This document shows positions 55,303 to 64,000 of a stretch of DNA of 64,000 nt, piece after piece (position 1 is the first letter of the stretch; each line of letters opens with the position of its first letter). The DNA is taken from assembly GCF_031884435.1 (NCBI RefSeq), contig NZ_CP134779.1, positions 868,001 through 932,000 on the forward strand, read 5' to 3'. This stretch comes from Bosea sp. 685. GTDB lineage: Bacteria > Pseudomonadota > Alphaproteobacteria > Rhizobiales > Beijerinckiaceae. The position numbers and the translations under genes are program-made. Below the pieces are notes generated by a model that made no database searches, was not told the origin of the DNA, and saw nothing but the letters and a program-made list of their open reading frames with translations.

Positions 55303-58300
55303 TCACTCCCCCATGGCGATCAAGCTGGCATTGCCGCCGGCGGCTGCCGTGTTCACCGTCACGGTCTGCTCGGTGGCAAAGCGCATCAGGTAGTTCGGCC
55401 CGCCGGCCTTGGGTCCGGTGCCCGAGAGGCCATGGCCGCCGAAGGGCTGTACGCCGACGACCGCGCCGATGATGTTGCGGTTGACGTAGATATTGCCGGT
55501 CGAGAGGCGGCTGACGACCTCCTCGACGGTGGTTTCGATGCGCGAATGCACGCCCAGCGTCAGGCCGTAGCCGGTCGCCTCGATCGCCTCGATGACCTTG
55601 TCGAGCTGACCCGACTTCCAGCGCACGACATGCAGGATCGGGCCGAAATGCTCGCGATCGAGTTCCGCGATGCTGTTCAGCGAGACGACATGGGGGGCGA
55701 CGAAGGTGCCGCCCAGCGCGGGCGTTTCGCCGGCCCAGATGATGCGGCCGAGCTTGCGCATCGCCTCGACATGGCTGTCGAGCCTCTGCTTGGCGGCGGC
55801 GTCGATGACCGGGCCGATATGGGTCTCGATCCAGCGCGGATCGCCGAGCTTCAACTCGCCGCCGGCACCGGTGATCATCTCGACCATCTTGTCGGCGACG
55901 TCCTCCTGCACCACGAGCAGGCGCAGGGCCGAGCAGCGCTGGCCGGCAGAGCGGAAGGCCGACATCACGACGTCGTCGGCAACCTGCTCGGCCAGCGCCG
56001 TCGCATCGACGATCATGGCGTTGAGGCCACCGGTCTCGGCGATGAGCGGGACGATCGGCCCGTCCTTGGCGGCGAGAGCGCGGTTGATGGCGCGGGCGGT
56101 GGCGGTCGAGCCGGTGAAGGCGACGCCGGCGACAGCGGGATGCGCGACCAGCGCCGCGCCGAGCGCGCCGTCTCCAGGGGTCAGGTGCAGGGCCGAGACG
56201 GGCACGCCAGCCTCGTGCAGCAGGCGCACGGTCACAGTGGCGATCAGGGGCGTCTGCGGGGCGGGCTTGGCGACGACACTGTTGCCGGCGACGAGCGCGG
56301 CCGCGATTTGCCCGGCGAAGATGGCGAGCGGGAAGTTCCATGGCGCGATGCACAGAAACGGGCCGCGCCCGCGCAGGATGAGGCGGTTGTCCTCGCCGGT
56401 CGGGCCGGGGAGGGCGGTCGGCGTTGCGAATTTAGCCTCCGCCTCGGCTGCGTAATAGCGGCAGAAATCGACGGCCTCGCGGACCTCGGAGATGGCGTCG
56501 TCGAGCGTCTTGCCGGCCTCGGCCTGGAGCAGGGCGAGCAGCAGGCCGCGCTTTGCCTCCATCAGGTCGGCGGCCTTGCGCAAAGCTGCGGCGCGCGTGC
56601 GGGCAGGCGTGCGGTTCCAGTCGTCGAAGCCGGCCTTGGCGGCGAGCATGGCGCGGCCGGCCAAGGCAGCGTCGGCTTCCGCGACGGTGCCGATCGCCTT
56701 GCCGTCGATCGGCGAGAGCACCGGGCGGGGTGTGCCGCCCGCTGCCTTGCCGTCGATGATCGCGCCGGCGTCCGGGAATGGCTTGGCGGAGGCTGCAGCG
56801 ATCTCGGCCAGCAGGGCGTCCAGGCTCTCGGCATGGCCGAGCTCGACGCCGGCCGAATTCTTCCGCGACGGGCCGTAGAGGTCCGCCGGCAATGGGATGC
56901 GGCGATGCCGGGCGGCGCCCGCATTGCCGATCAGGTCGGCGGGCGGCACCAGCAATTGCGCGACAGGCACGTCAGGATCGCCGGAGACGCTGACGAAGGA
57001 GGAGTTGGCGCCGTTCTCGAGCAGGCGGCGCACGAGATAAGCCAGCAGATCCTGGTGGCCGCCGACCGGGGCGTAGGTGCGGCAGGCATAGCCCGCCTTG
57101 TCCGCCAGCAGCTTCTCATAAAGCGCCTCGCCCATGCCGTGCAGGCGCTGGAACTCGAAATTCTCGGCGTCGCCTGCCATCTCGGCGACGCTTGCGACCG
57201 TCAGCGCGTTATGCGTCGCGAATTGCGGGATGATGCGCGGCCGCAGACGCAGCAATTGCGCGGCGCAAGCTTCGTAATTCAGGTCGGTCATCGCCTTGCG
57301 GGTGAAGACGGGATAGTCGGCGAGGCCGCGCTCCTGGGCGCGCTTCAACTCGGTGTCCCAATAGGCGCCCTTGACGAGGCGCACCATCATGCGACGGCCA
57401 TGGGCCTCGGCCAGCGCCGCGATATGGTCGATCACGGCTGAGGCACGCTTCTGATAGGCCTGGATGGCGAGGCCGAAGCCGTCCCAGCCGGCGAGCGAGG
57501 CATCGGCGACCACCGCGTCGATGACGTCGAGCGAGAGTTCGAGCCGGTCGGCCTCCTCGGCGTCGATGGTGAAGTTGAGATCGTAGGATTTGGCCTGCTG
57601 CGCGAGCTTGATGACCTTGGGTGTCAGTTCGGCCAGCACGCGCTCGTGATTGGTCGCGTCATAGCGCGGATGCAGGGCCGAGAGCTTGACCGAGATGCCC
57701 GGCCGGTTCGGCAGCGGCTCATTGCCGGCGGAGCGGCCGATGGCGTCGATCGCGGCGCTGTAGGAGGCGAGGTAGCGGTCGGCGTCGGCTTGCGTGCGCG
57801 CGCCTTCGCCCAGCATGTCGAAGGAATAGCGATAGAGCTTGCCAGTCTTTGAGCCGGCGCGCTTCAGCGCCTCCTCGATGGTCTGGCCGAGCACGAAATG
57901 GTTGCCCATCACGCGCATGGCCTGGCGCGTCGCGGTGCGCACCGTCGGCACGCCGAGGCGCTTGGCGAGGCTGCCGATGATGCCCGTCGGCGTTTCGCCG
58001 GGCTGGATGACGCGTGCGGTGATACCGAGCGCCCAGGCCGAAGCCGAGACCAGGAAAGCGTCTGATTTCGACTCGTGATTGGCGAAGTCGCCTTGGCCGA
58101 GCTTGTCCTCGATCAGCCGGTCGGCGGTCGCCGCGTCGGGCACGCGCAGCAGCGCCTCGGCCAGCACCATCAGGGCCAGCCCCTCCTTGGTCGAAAGCGA
58201 ATATTCGCGGAGCAACTCCTCGATGCCGCCCAATCCGACCTTGCGGGTGCGGATCGCCTCGATCAGTTCGGTGGCGCGGGCGTCGATGCGCGCCTTGGCG

Positions 58301-58422
58301 GCGGGCTCGCGCCGGGCCCCGGCCAGCAGCGTCGCGGCGATCGCGCCATCGTCTTCCGCATAGGGAACGCGGAAAGCGGAAAGGGCTGGCGCTTCGACGA
58401 AACGCGGGGCGGCGGTGGCCAT
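55303..58422 (-). CDS. putA: Bifunctional proline dehydrogenase / P5C dehydrogenase
   Basis: A 1039-residue PutA that oxidises proline to glutamate. The N-terminal half is the FAD proline dehydrogenase barrel (DAEEADRLELSLDVIDAVVA, GFGLAIQAYQKRASAVIDH, VRLVKGAYWDTELKRAQERG). The C-terminal half is an aldehyde dehydrogenase with AETGGLNAMIVDATAL and catalytic Cys830 in FRSAGQRCSALRLLVVQ. It lacks the N-terminal ribbon-helix-helix domain of E. coli PutA (type A PutA), so it is not a self-repressor. ATG 58422 is preferred over an upstream in-frame start at 58482. Confidence 0.96.
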   Translation of the reverse strand: MATAAPRFVEAPALSAFRVPYAEDDGAIAATLLAGARREPAAKARIDARATELIEAIRTRKVGLGGIEELLREYSLSTKEGLALMVLAEALLRVPDAATADRLIEDKLGQGDFANHESKSDAFLVSASAWALGITARVIQPGETPTGIIGSLAKRLGVPTVRTATRQAMRVMGNHFVLGQTIEEALKRAGSKTGKLYRYSFDMLGEGARTQADADRYLASYSAAIDAIGRSAGNEPLPNRPGISVKLSALHPRYDATNHERVLAELTPKVIKLAQQAKSYDLNFTIDAEEADRLELSLDVIDAVVADASLAGWDGFGLAIQAYQKRASAVIDHIAALAEAHGRRMMVRLVKGAYWDTELKRAQERGLADYPVFTRKAMTDLNYEACAAQLLRLRPRIIPQFATHNALTVASVAEMAGDAENFEFQRLHGMGEALYEKLLADKAGYACRTYAPVGGHQDLLAYLVRRLLENGANSSFVSVSGDPDVPVAQLLVPPADLIGNAGAARHRRIPLPADLYGPSRKNSAGVELGHAESLDALLAEIAAASAKPFPDAGAIIDGKAAGGTPRPVLSPIDGKAIGTVAEADAALAGRAMLAAKAGFDDWNRTPARTRAAALRKAADLMEAKRGLLLALLQAEAGKTLDDAISEVREAVDFCRYYAAEAEAKFATPTALPGPTGEDNRLILRGRGPFLCIAPWNFPLAIFAGQIAAALVAGNSVVAKPAPQTPLIATVTVRLLHEAGVPVSALHLTPGDGALGAALVAHPAVAGVAFTGSTATARAINRALAAKDGPIVPLIAETGGLNAMIVDATALAEQVADDVVMSAFRSAGQRCSALRLLVVQEDVADKMVEMITGAGGELKLGDPRWIETHIGPVIDAAAKQRLDSHVEAMRKLGRIIWAGETPALGGTFVAPHVVSLNSIAELDREHFGPILHVVRWKSGQLDKVIEAIEATGYGLTLGVHSRIETTVEEVVSRLSTGNIYVNRNIIGAVVGVQPFGGHGLSGTGPKAGGPNYLMRFATEQTVTVNTAAAGGNASLIAMGE

Positions 58423-58486
58423 GAAACGGCTCCAGATGAGCGAGGCGGGATGATCTGAAGGATCGGGCCTCTTGGGCCGCATATCA

Positions 58487-58525
58487 ATTGGCTATTTTCC
58501 GATATTATCCGTATTAATATTGGCT
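58487..58525 (+). promoter_or_regulatory. Candidate Lrp-type operator between putA and its regulator
   Basis: Two ATTGGCT direct repeats (58487-58493 and 58519-58525) are 32 bp apart, about three helical turns, within an AT-rich stretch that includes GATATTATCCGTATTAATAT. This phasing suits Lrp/AsnC octamers. Confidence 0.5.
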
Positions 58526-58553
58526 GTTGGCTTTCGTTATAGAGAATAATCCC

Positions 58554-59009
58554 GTGCTCGATCGCACCGACCGCCGTATCCTCTCTCTCCTGCAATCGGA
58601 TGGCCGCATTGCCGGCGTCGAGCTTGCCGAAAAGGTCGGCCTCTCCCCGACGGCGGTGGGCGAACGGCTCAAGCGCCTGACGCGCGAGGGCTACATCACC
58701 GGCTATCGCGCGACGCTCGATCCGCTGAAGCTCGGGCTCAACCTGCTGGTCTTCGTCGAGGTCTATCTCGACAAGACGACGCCCGATGCTTTCGAGCGCT
58801 TCGCGGCGGCCGTGAAGCGTGCGCCCGAGGTGCTGGAGTGCCACATGGTCGCCGGCGGCTTCGACTATCTGGTCAAGACGCGCGTCGCCGACATGAATGC
58901 CTATCGCCGCTTCCTCGGCGAGGTTCTGCTGGCCTTGCCGGCGGTGCGCGAGACGCGCACTTATGCCGTGATGGAGGAGGTCAAGACCGACGGGGCGCTG
59001 CCGCTTTGA
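58554..59009 (+). CDS. Lrp/AsnC family regulator, probable PutR
   Basis: A 151-residue Lrp/AsnC regulator. The N-terminal helix-turn-helix is LDRTDRRILSLLQSDGRIAG to LSPTAVGERLKRLTREGYIT, and the C-terminal RAM (AsnC ligand) domain contains MVAGGFDYLVKTRVADMNAY. Divergence from a type A putA matches the PutR arrangement of alphaproteobacteria, where the regulator activates putA in the presence of proline. The frame is open from TTG 58527; GTG 58554 gives the usual N-terminus. Confidence 0.9.
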   Translation: MLDRTDRRILSLLQSDGRIAGVELAEKVGLSPTAVGERLKRLTREGYITGYRATLDPLKLGLNLLVFVEVYLDKTTPDAFERFAAAVKRAPEVLECHMVAGGFDYLVKTRVADMNAYRRFLGEVLLALPAVRETRTYAVMEEVKTDGALPL

Positions 59010-59017
59010 CCCTGTCA

Positions 59018-59134
59018 GAGCATTGCGCGAAAAAGTGGGTACCGGTTTTTTCGTGGGAGCAATGCTCTCAATTTTTAGAAGCGATCAGGCTTTTCGTATT
59101 CGGACGGTGCCGTCCGAATACGAAAAGCCTGATC
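59018..59134 (+). repeat. Two-hairpin structured repeat, copy D (divergent)
   Basis: First hairpin GAGCATTGC...GCAATGCTC around GAAAAAGTGGGTACCGG; second is a perfect 25-bp stem (59083-59107 with 59110-59134) with a 2-nt loop. Same architecture as copies A-C but longer, and with different stem sequence. It follows the Lrp-type regulator gene. Confidence 0.85.
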
Positions 59135-59304
59135 GAGCGGAACGCCGCTTTTTTCTTCGCGTTCTGCTTGCGCAAAGGGCGCTTTGTACTTGACCTGTCG
59201 TGTGGCTCGGCCAGTTTGGAGGCATGATCGTTCGGCCCGCCGGTCGCCGGTTCGATCTCTACGTTGAGCCAGGTCCGCACCCGTCCGTTCCTCCGGAGTT
59301 CGAG

Positions 59305-60369
59305 ATGCCTAAGCCTTTGCATGCCCCGGCCGTGGCGTTGTCCCGACGTGGCATCGCCCGCCTCGGCGCAGCCTTCCTGCTCGCGGTGACCGCGCCCATG
59401 GTGATGATCCAGCCAGCCCAGGCGCAGACGGCCGTGCGCTTCATGCTCGACTGGCGGTTCGAGGGGCCGGCTGCTCTGTTCCTGATGGGGCTCGAGAAGG
59501 GGTATTTCAAAGCCGAGGGGCTCGATGTTGTGATCGAGACCGGAAACGGCTCGCGCGAGGCGGTCCCGAAGGTGGCGTCGGGCGCCTATGATGTCGGCTT
59601 CGGCGACGTGAACTCGCTGATCCGCTATCGCGACGAGAACCCCGGCGTCGATCTCAAGGCCGTGATGATGGTCTATGACAAGCCACCCTTCGCGATCGTC
59701 GGGCGCAAGAGCCGCGGCGTGAGCGCCGATGTGAAGAGCCTGGAAGGCCGCAAGTTCGGCGCGCCCGCCGCCGACGCGGCTTTCGCGCAATGGCCGATCT
59801 TCAAGACGATCAACAAGCTCGACGACAGCAAGATGCGGCTGGAGAATGTCGGCTTCCCCGTGCGCGAGCCGATGCTGGCCTCGGGTGAGGTCGACGCCGT
59901 GTTCGGCTACGCCAACTCTTCCTATATCAACCTGAAGTCGCGCGGCGTCCCGGTCGACGACATCGTCGTCATGCTGATGGCCGATTATGGCGTCGAGCTC
60001 TACGGCAACGCCATCATGGTCTCGCCCAAATTCCTGGCGGAGAAGCCCGAGGCGCTGCGTGGCCTGCTGCGGGCGCTCGCCAGGAGCTTCAAGGACACGG
60101 TCGCCGATCCCGATCTCGGCGCGCAACTGGTGATCAAGCGCAACGATGTCGCCAGGGTCGAGGTCGAGCTGGAGCGCCTGAAGATGACGCTCGAGCAGAA
60201 TGTGGTGACGCCTTTCGCCAAGGCGAACGGGTTCGGCGGCATCGACAAGGCGCGCTGGGAGCGCGCGCTTGACCAGATCAGCCTGACCTACAGCTTCAAG
60301 GACAAGGCAAGAGCGGGCGATGCGTTCACGGACGCGTTCCTGCCGCCGGTCGCGGAGCGGCAATTCTGA
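59305..60369 (+). CDS. ABC transporter substrate-binding protein (NMT1/SsuA type)
   Basis: A 354-residue periplasmic binding protein. A long signal peptide (SRRGIARLGAAFLLAVTAPM, then AQAQ) with an RR pair precedes the NMT1-like domain: VRFMLDWRFEGPAALFLMGL, EKGYFKAEGLDVVIETGNGS and YDVGFGDVNSLIRYRDENPG. Relatives bind taurine, pyrimidine thiamin precursors, nitrate or sulfonates. ATG 59305 has GGAG 7 nt upstream. No permease or ATPase gene is adjacent, so the ligand is unknown. Confidence 0.88.
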   Translation: MPKPLHAPAVALSRRGIARLGAAFLLAVTAPMVMIQPAQAQTAVRFMLDWRFEGPAALFLMGLEKGYFKAEGLDVVIETGNGSREAVPKVASGAYDVGFGDVNSLIRYRDENPGVDLKAVMMVYDKPPFAIVGRKSRGVSADVKSLEGRKFGAPAADAAFAQWPIFKTINKLDDSKMRLENVGFPVREPMLASGEVDAVFGYANSSYINLKSRGVPVDDIVVMLMADYGVELYGNAIMVSPKFLAEKPEALRGLLRALARSFKDTVADPDLGAQLVIKRNDVARVEVELERLKMTLEQNVVTPFAKANGFGGIDKARWERALDQISLTYSFKDKARAGDAFTDAFLPPVAERQF

Positions 60370-60468
60370 GCGGTCTTCCCTTGCTGCGACCGACCTGACC
60401 CAGCGCCAGGGTGACAGGGCAAGGCGCTCTGCCTATCGTGCCGCGCCTTTTCGCCGGACCCCATTGCT

Positions 60469-62088
60469 TTGATACTGCCCGATCTGCGCGACTATGACGG
60501 CTTGCGTGCGGCCTTCCGCTGGCGCATCCCGGCTCGCTACAACATCGCTGTCGACATCTGCGACCGCTGGGCGGCGGCCGAGCCGCAGCGTACCGCGATC
60601 ATCGAGGTCTCACAGGACTGGCGCGTGAGCCCGGTCAGCTTCGGGCATCTGCGCGAGCAGTCGAACCGGCTTGCCAATGCGTTGCGGGCGCGCGGCGTCG
60701 AACGGGGCGACCGGATTGCGATCCTGCTGCCGCAGGGGCGCAGCGTTCTGACCGCCCATCTCGCCGCCTACAAGCTCGGCGCCATCGCTGTGCCCTTGGC
60801 GGCGCTGTTCGGGGTCGATGCGCTGGCCTATCGGCTGGGCGACGCCGCCGCCAGGGTTCTGATCACGGATGCGGCCGGGCTCATCAAGGTCGGGCAGATC
60901 GCCGAGCCGCTGCCCGAACTCGGTTTGGTGATCTCGACCGATGGCGCGCAGGGCGCGGCGCAGGATTGGGGAAGCCTGCTGGCGCAGGCGAGCCCGGATT
61001 TCACCGCCGTCGACACCGGTCCCGACGACCCGGCTCTGATGATCTACACCTCCGGCACCACCGGCAATCCCAAGGGCGCGCTGCATGGCCACCGGGTCCT
61101 GCCGGGCCATCTGCCGGGCGTGCAGATGCCGCATGAATTCCTGCCGCAACCGGGCGATCTCGCCTGGACCCCGGCCGATTGGGCCTGGGCCGGCGGCTTG
61201 CTCAACATGCTGTTGCCCAGCTTGCATTTCGGCGTCGCCGTCGTGGCGCGGCCGGTAACGCGCTTCGAGCCGGAGGAGGCCTATCGCCTGATCGCCGATC
61301 TCGGCATCCGCAACGCCTTCGTGCCGCCGACTGCGCTCAGGATGCTGCGCAGCGTCGACAGGCCGCGCGAGCGCTTCGCGCTCAGGCTGCGCACGATCGC
61401 TTCGGCCGGGGAGGCATTGGGCGCCGAGACCCTGGCCTGGGGACGCGAAGCATTGGGGCTCACCGTCAACGAGGCCTATGGCCAGACCGAGTGCAATCTC
61501 GTGCTCGCCTCCTGCGCTGCGATCGGCGTCAGCCGGCCGGGCAGCATCGGCAAGGCGGTGCCGGGTCATGACGTTGCGATCATCCGCCCCGACGGCTCCG
61601 TCTGCGCGGCCGATGAGGAGGGCCAGATCGCGGTCAGGCGGCCCGACCCGGTGATGTTCCTGGGTTATTGGCGCAAGCCCGAGGCGACGGCAGAAAAATT
61701 CATCGGCGACTGGATGACGACCGGCGATCAGGGCGTGCAGGATGCGGAAGGCTATGTCCGCTTCATCGGTCGCGACGACGACGTCATCACCTCGTCGGGC
61801 TATCGCATCGGGCCGGGCGAGATCGAGGATTGCCTGCTGAAGCATGAGGCGGTGTCGCTTGCGGCTGTCGTCGGCAAGCCCGATGCGCTCAGGACCGAGA
61901 TCGTCAAGGCCTTCGTCGTGTTGAAAGCCGGCCGCGAGCCGTCCGAGGCGCTCGCCGCCGAGCTTCAGGCCTTCGTGCGCAAGCGGCTTTCCGCGCATGA
62001 ATATCCGCGCGAGATCGCGTTTCGCGACGAGTTGCCGCTCACCACCACCGGCAAGATCATCCGGCGGCTCTTGCGGGCGGAAGCCTGA
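60469..62088 (+). CDS. Acyl-CoA synthetase, AMP-forming (AcsA/medium-chain type)
   Basis: A 539-residue ANL-superfamily ligase. The phosphate loop is LMIYTSGTTGNPKGALHGH, the A5 motif VNEAYGQTECNL, the hinge TTGDQGVQDAEGYVRFIGRD and the C-terminal lysine PLTTTGKIIRRLLRA. It activates a short or medium acid to its CoA ester. The apparent start is TTG 60469. Its last 32 nt overlap the convergent acyltransferase gene. Substrate unknown. Confidence 0.88.
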   Translation: MILPDLRDYDGLRAAFRWRIPARYNIAVDICDRWAAAEPQRTAIIEVSQDWRVSPVSFGHLREQSNRLANALRARGVERGDRIAILLPQGRSVLTAHLAAYKLGAIAVPLAALFGVDALAYRLGDAAARVLITDAAGLIKVGQIAEPLPELGLVISTDGAQGAAQDWGSLLAQASPDFTAVDTGPDDPALMIYTSGTTGNPKGALHGHRVLPGHLPGVQMPHEFLPQPGDLAWTPADWAWAGGLLNMLLPSLHFGVAVVARPVTRFEPEEAYRLIADLGIRNAFVPPTALRMLRSVDRPRERFALRLRTIASAGEALGAETLAWGREALGLTVNEAYGQTECNLVLASCAAIGVSRPGSIGKAVPGHDVAIIRPDGSVCAADEEGQIAVRRPDPVMFLGYWRKPEATAEKFIGDWMTTGDQGVQDAEGYVRFIGRDDDVITSSGYRIGPGEIEDCLLKHEAVSLAAVVGKPDALRTEIVKAFVVLKAGREPSEALAAELQAFVRKRLSAHEYPREIAFRDELPLTTTGKIIRRLLRAEA

Positions 62089-63199
62089 GGCCGCGCCGCA
62101 GCGCCGCGCGCGCCCGGCCGGCGAGATCGCGTGGCTTGCCTGTGGTCCGAGGCGAAAGCCGCACTTCGCCGAAACTAACGGCGTCCGCTCCGCTGGTTGG
62201 CGGCTTCGGCTGCAGGATCGTCCGGTCCGGCGCCGCTTGCCGCATCAGTGCGAACAGGACTTGCCCGGGAAAGAAGGGCGCTTCGCTCTCGTCGCGCGCG
62301 GCCATGTAGAGCCAACCGTCCTTCGCCCGCCCGATGACCAGCGCACCGGCGATCGGCCGTCCGTCCAGCGTCAGCAAGGCGACGCGGCACTGCCTGGAGC
62401 GGGCAAGCGCCCGCGTCATCGCGCGCAGGAAGCCGACCTCGCGGGTGTCTTGCAAAACCGCCTTGCCGGCGCGGCCTTTCGGGCCGGAAGCCTCCATTGC
62501 CAGCAGGATCTCGACCGCGTCGCGCAGTTCTATGCGCGATGTGGCTTCGACCAGTTCGAGTTTGCCGCGCCGCGCCAAAGCGTGCTGCATCGCCTCGATA
62601 TCATTGGGCGTCGGTACGCCATGTCGCCGCGGAATCGGCAGGTTCGCAGGGCTCAAGGTCGTGCTCAACCTGAGCGTTTCGGCCGCGCGCCGGATCGGTG
62701 CGATCAGGGGGCCTGCCATGTCGATCTGGCGCAGAACGAGCCCGCGCCCCTCCAGCACCCAGCCCTGGCGCAGGCTCAGCACGGCTGCGAGGACCGCTTG
62801 CGCCTGTGCGGCGTCGAGCAATGGCGCGCCATTGAAGATGCGCGGATCGGAGAAGCCGATCAATTCGTCGGGCACGAAGAGCCGGTTGCGTGGAAAGCAG
62901 GGGATCAGGCCGAGAAGGCGTCGCTGCGAGGAACCAGTTGGTGCCTGCCAGGCGAGCAGCACCGCGACGTCGCGGAAGGCGATGAGGTGTTGGGCTGCCG
63001 CGAGCGCGAAATCCGGCTCGAAGAACAGATTGGGCTCGAGCGCCCGCGCGGCGAGCTCCGTCCAGGCCTGCCTGATCTCGCCGCAGGCGGAGAGCAGGCG
63101 GATCTCGGTCGTGATGGCCGCGTCCGGGGTCCGGCCCGGTGCGGCATAGGCTGTGGAGCTGTCCGGGGAGACGCCCTTCAAAGCGATGATCTGGTTCAT
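62057..63199 (-). CDS. GNAT-type acyltransferase, CelD/BioF2-like
   Basis: A 380-residue protein resembling the acetyltransferase_6 (BioF2-like, CelD/FemAB-type) family: a first GNAT-like half around LFFEPDFALAAAQHLIAFRD and GFSDPRIFNGAPLLDA, and a second with RVALLTLDGRPIAGALVIGR, then GWLYMAARDESEAPFFPG. Relatives are linked to cellulose or other polysaccharide synthesis, but no such genes are here. The 3' end overlaps the convergent acyl-CoA synthetase gene by 32 nt. Confidence 0.75.
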   Translation of the reverse strand: MNQIIALKGVSPDSSTAYAAPGRTPDAAITTEIRLLSACGEIRQAWTELAARALEPNLFFEPDFALAAAQHLIAFRDVAVLLAWQAPTGSSQRRLLGLIPCFPRNRLFVPDELIGFSDPRIFNGAPLLDAAQAQAVLAAVLSLRQGWVLEGRGLVLRQIDMAGPLIAPIRRAAETLRLSTTLSPANLPIPRRHGVPTPNDIEAMQHALARRGKLELVEATSRIELRDAVEILLAMEASGPKGRAGKAVLQDTREVGFLRAMTRALARSRQCRVALLTLDGRPIAGALVIGRAKDGWLYMAARDESEAPFFPGQVLFALMRQAAPDRTILQPKPPTSGADAVSFGEVRLSPRTTGKPRDLAGRARAALRRGLRLPPARAAG

Positions 63200-63323
63200 C
63201 CGATCCTGCCCGCCGCTGTGCTGGATCGTTCCGGCGCGGGCTTGTACCGGAACGGCACGGCGCGACGTCGGGAGCGATCCCTGGCGGTGAGGATTTCAAG
63301 AACGGGGCCGTAAGGCTCCCGTC

Positions 63324-64000
63324 TCAGGCCGTGACGTTGCGGCCGGGGGTGGAAGCCCTGGTGTGACTTGTCTGCCCGAGAAAGGCGGCCCAGAGCCGCT
63401 CCACCACGCTTGGGTCGATATCTTTGACAATGAGCACGAGCCGGGAGCGATGGTCGGCATCCGGCCAGGCCTCGAGCATGAGCGGCGGGTGCAGGATCTG
63501 CTGGACGGCATGGACCAGCATGGGCTGCCCGGGATGCTCGGCGAGGTTCACCAGCCCCTTCAAGCGCAGCAGCTTTGGGCCATGCGTCGAGCGCAGCAGG
63601 GTCCAGAACAGATCGAAGGTCGCCTGCGCGATCGGCGCATCGGCTGTGAGCGCGAAGGCGCGGATGCTGGCGTCATGCCGGTTCACATCGTGATGGTCAT
63701 GCCCGTGATGATGGTGATGGCCGTGTCCGTGATGGTCGTCATGAGCATGGCCGACATGAGCATGGTCCTGGCCATGATGGTGATCGGCCTCGCCCAGGGC
63801 CTCATCGGCAAGCCATTGCCGTAGCATCTGCGGGCGCTCGGCGAGATCGTAGAGGCCGGAGCCGACGAGCGCCTTCGCCGCTGCATCCGGCTTCAGCAGG
63901 GTGATGCCCGGGTTGAGTGCGGCCAGCCTGTCGCGCAGAGGCGCGAGTTCGGCCTCGTCGGGGGCGAGGTCGGCCTTGGTCAGGATGAGGCGGTCGGCCG
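63324..64000 (-). CDS. CobW/COG0523 GTPase with His-rich loop, 3' part
   Basis: The C-terminal part (about 225 residues) of a COG0523/CobW-type GTPase; the N-terminal part with Walker A and the CxCC metal motif lies beyond the right edge. The G4-type motif TKAD in ADRLILTKADLAPDEAELAP is present, then a histidine-rich loop (about 63670-63790, more than 15 His) and the CobW C-terminal domain (RSTHGPKLLRLKGLVNLAEH, SRLVLIVKDIDPSVVERLWA). It would insert or deliver a metal, probably zinc, cobalt or nickel. The metal cannot be told from this part. Confidence 0.88.
   Translation of the reverse strand, partial: ADRLILTKADLAPDEAELAPLRDRLAALNPGITLLKPDAAAKALVGSGLYDLAERPQMLRQWLADEALGEADHHHGQDHAHVGHAHDDHHGHGHHHHHGHDHHDVNRHDASIRAFALTADAPIAQATFDLFWTLLRSTHGPKLLRLKGLVNLAEHPGQPMLVHAVQQILHPPLMLEAWPDADHRSRLVLIVKDIDPSVVERLWAAFLGQTSHTRASTPGRNVTA

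Overview
The window is GC-rich chromosomal DNA from an alphaproteobacterium, most likely of the Hyphomicrobiales (Bosea, Methylobacterium or Bradyrhizobium type). The evidence is a pimFABCD-like dicarboxylate beta-oxidation operon, a class I lysyl-tRNA synthetase, an F1-only atpHAGDC operon with no Fo genes beside it, a short PutA with a divergent Lrp-type regulator, and many palindromic intergenic repeats. The genus is an inference from gene content, not a database result. No rRNA, tRNA, CRISPR array, insertion sequence or prophage was seen.

Layout. 1-7.8 kb: the pim-like operon (+), whose first gene is cut by the window edge, closed by an FAH-type hydratase. 7.9-15.2 kb: DUF808 membrane protein, nitroreductase, lysK, M20 amidohydrolase, a Rossmann oxidoreductase divergent from a LysR regulator, and an orphan solute-binding protein. 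15.4-24.2 kb: a hexuronate locus (uxaC-kduI-kduD-kdgF, TRAP transporter dctPQM, uxuB-like reductase) with a divergent GntR/FCD regulator. 24.4-42.2 kb: an amidase (+), then a long minus-strand unit: GntR/UTRA regulator, livKHMGF branched-chain-type ABC transporter, MmgE/PrpD protein, ICL/PEP-mutase lyase, hyuB, hyuA, isochorismatase-fold protein and FAD_binding_2 flavoprotein. A leuCD-like hydratase pair diverges from the regulator.

42.2-47.1 kb: DUF4337 protein, xerC, priA and two small exported proteins. 47.6-55.3 kb: atpHAGDC, a VOC protein, rppH, and an ArsR regulator divergent from an Old Yellow Enzyme. 55.3-64 kb: putA with its Lrp-type regulator, an NMT1-type binding protein, an acyl-CoA synthetase, a CelD/BioF2-type acyltransferase, and a CobW-type GTPase cut by the right edge.

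The best candidate for an undescribed system is the 26-42 kb cluster. Ring opening by HyuAB, possible desaturation by the flavoprotein, a hydratase pair and a C-C lyase could together take an imported cyclic amide, imide or similar N-heterocycle through an unsaturated diacid and a malate-type intermediate to pyruvate plus a carboxylic acid. Two oddities sit inside it: the isochorismatase-fold protein has glycine where amidases of the family carry the nucleophilic cysteine, and hyuA carries a 153-bp REPIN-like palindromic element in frame. Several divergent promoters hold clear candidate operators, and one repeat family shows paired base changes in its second stem.
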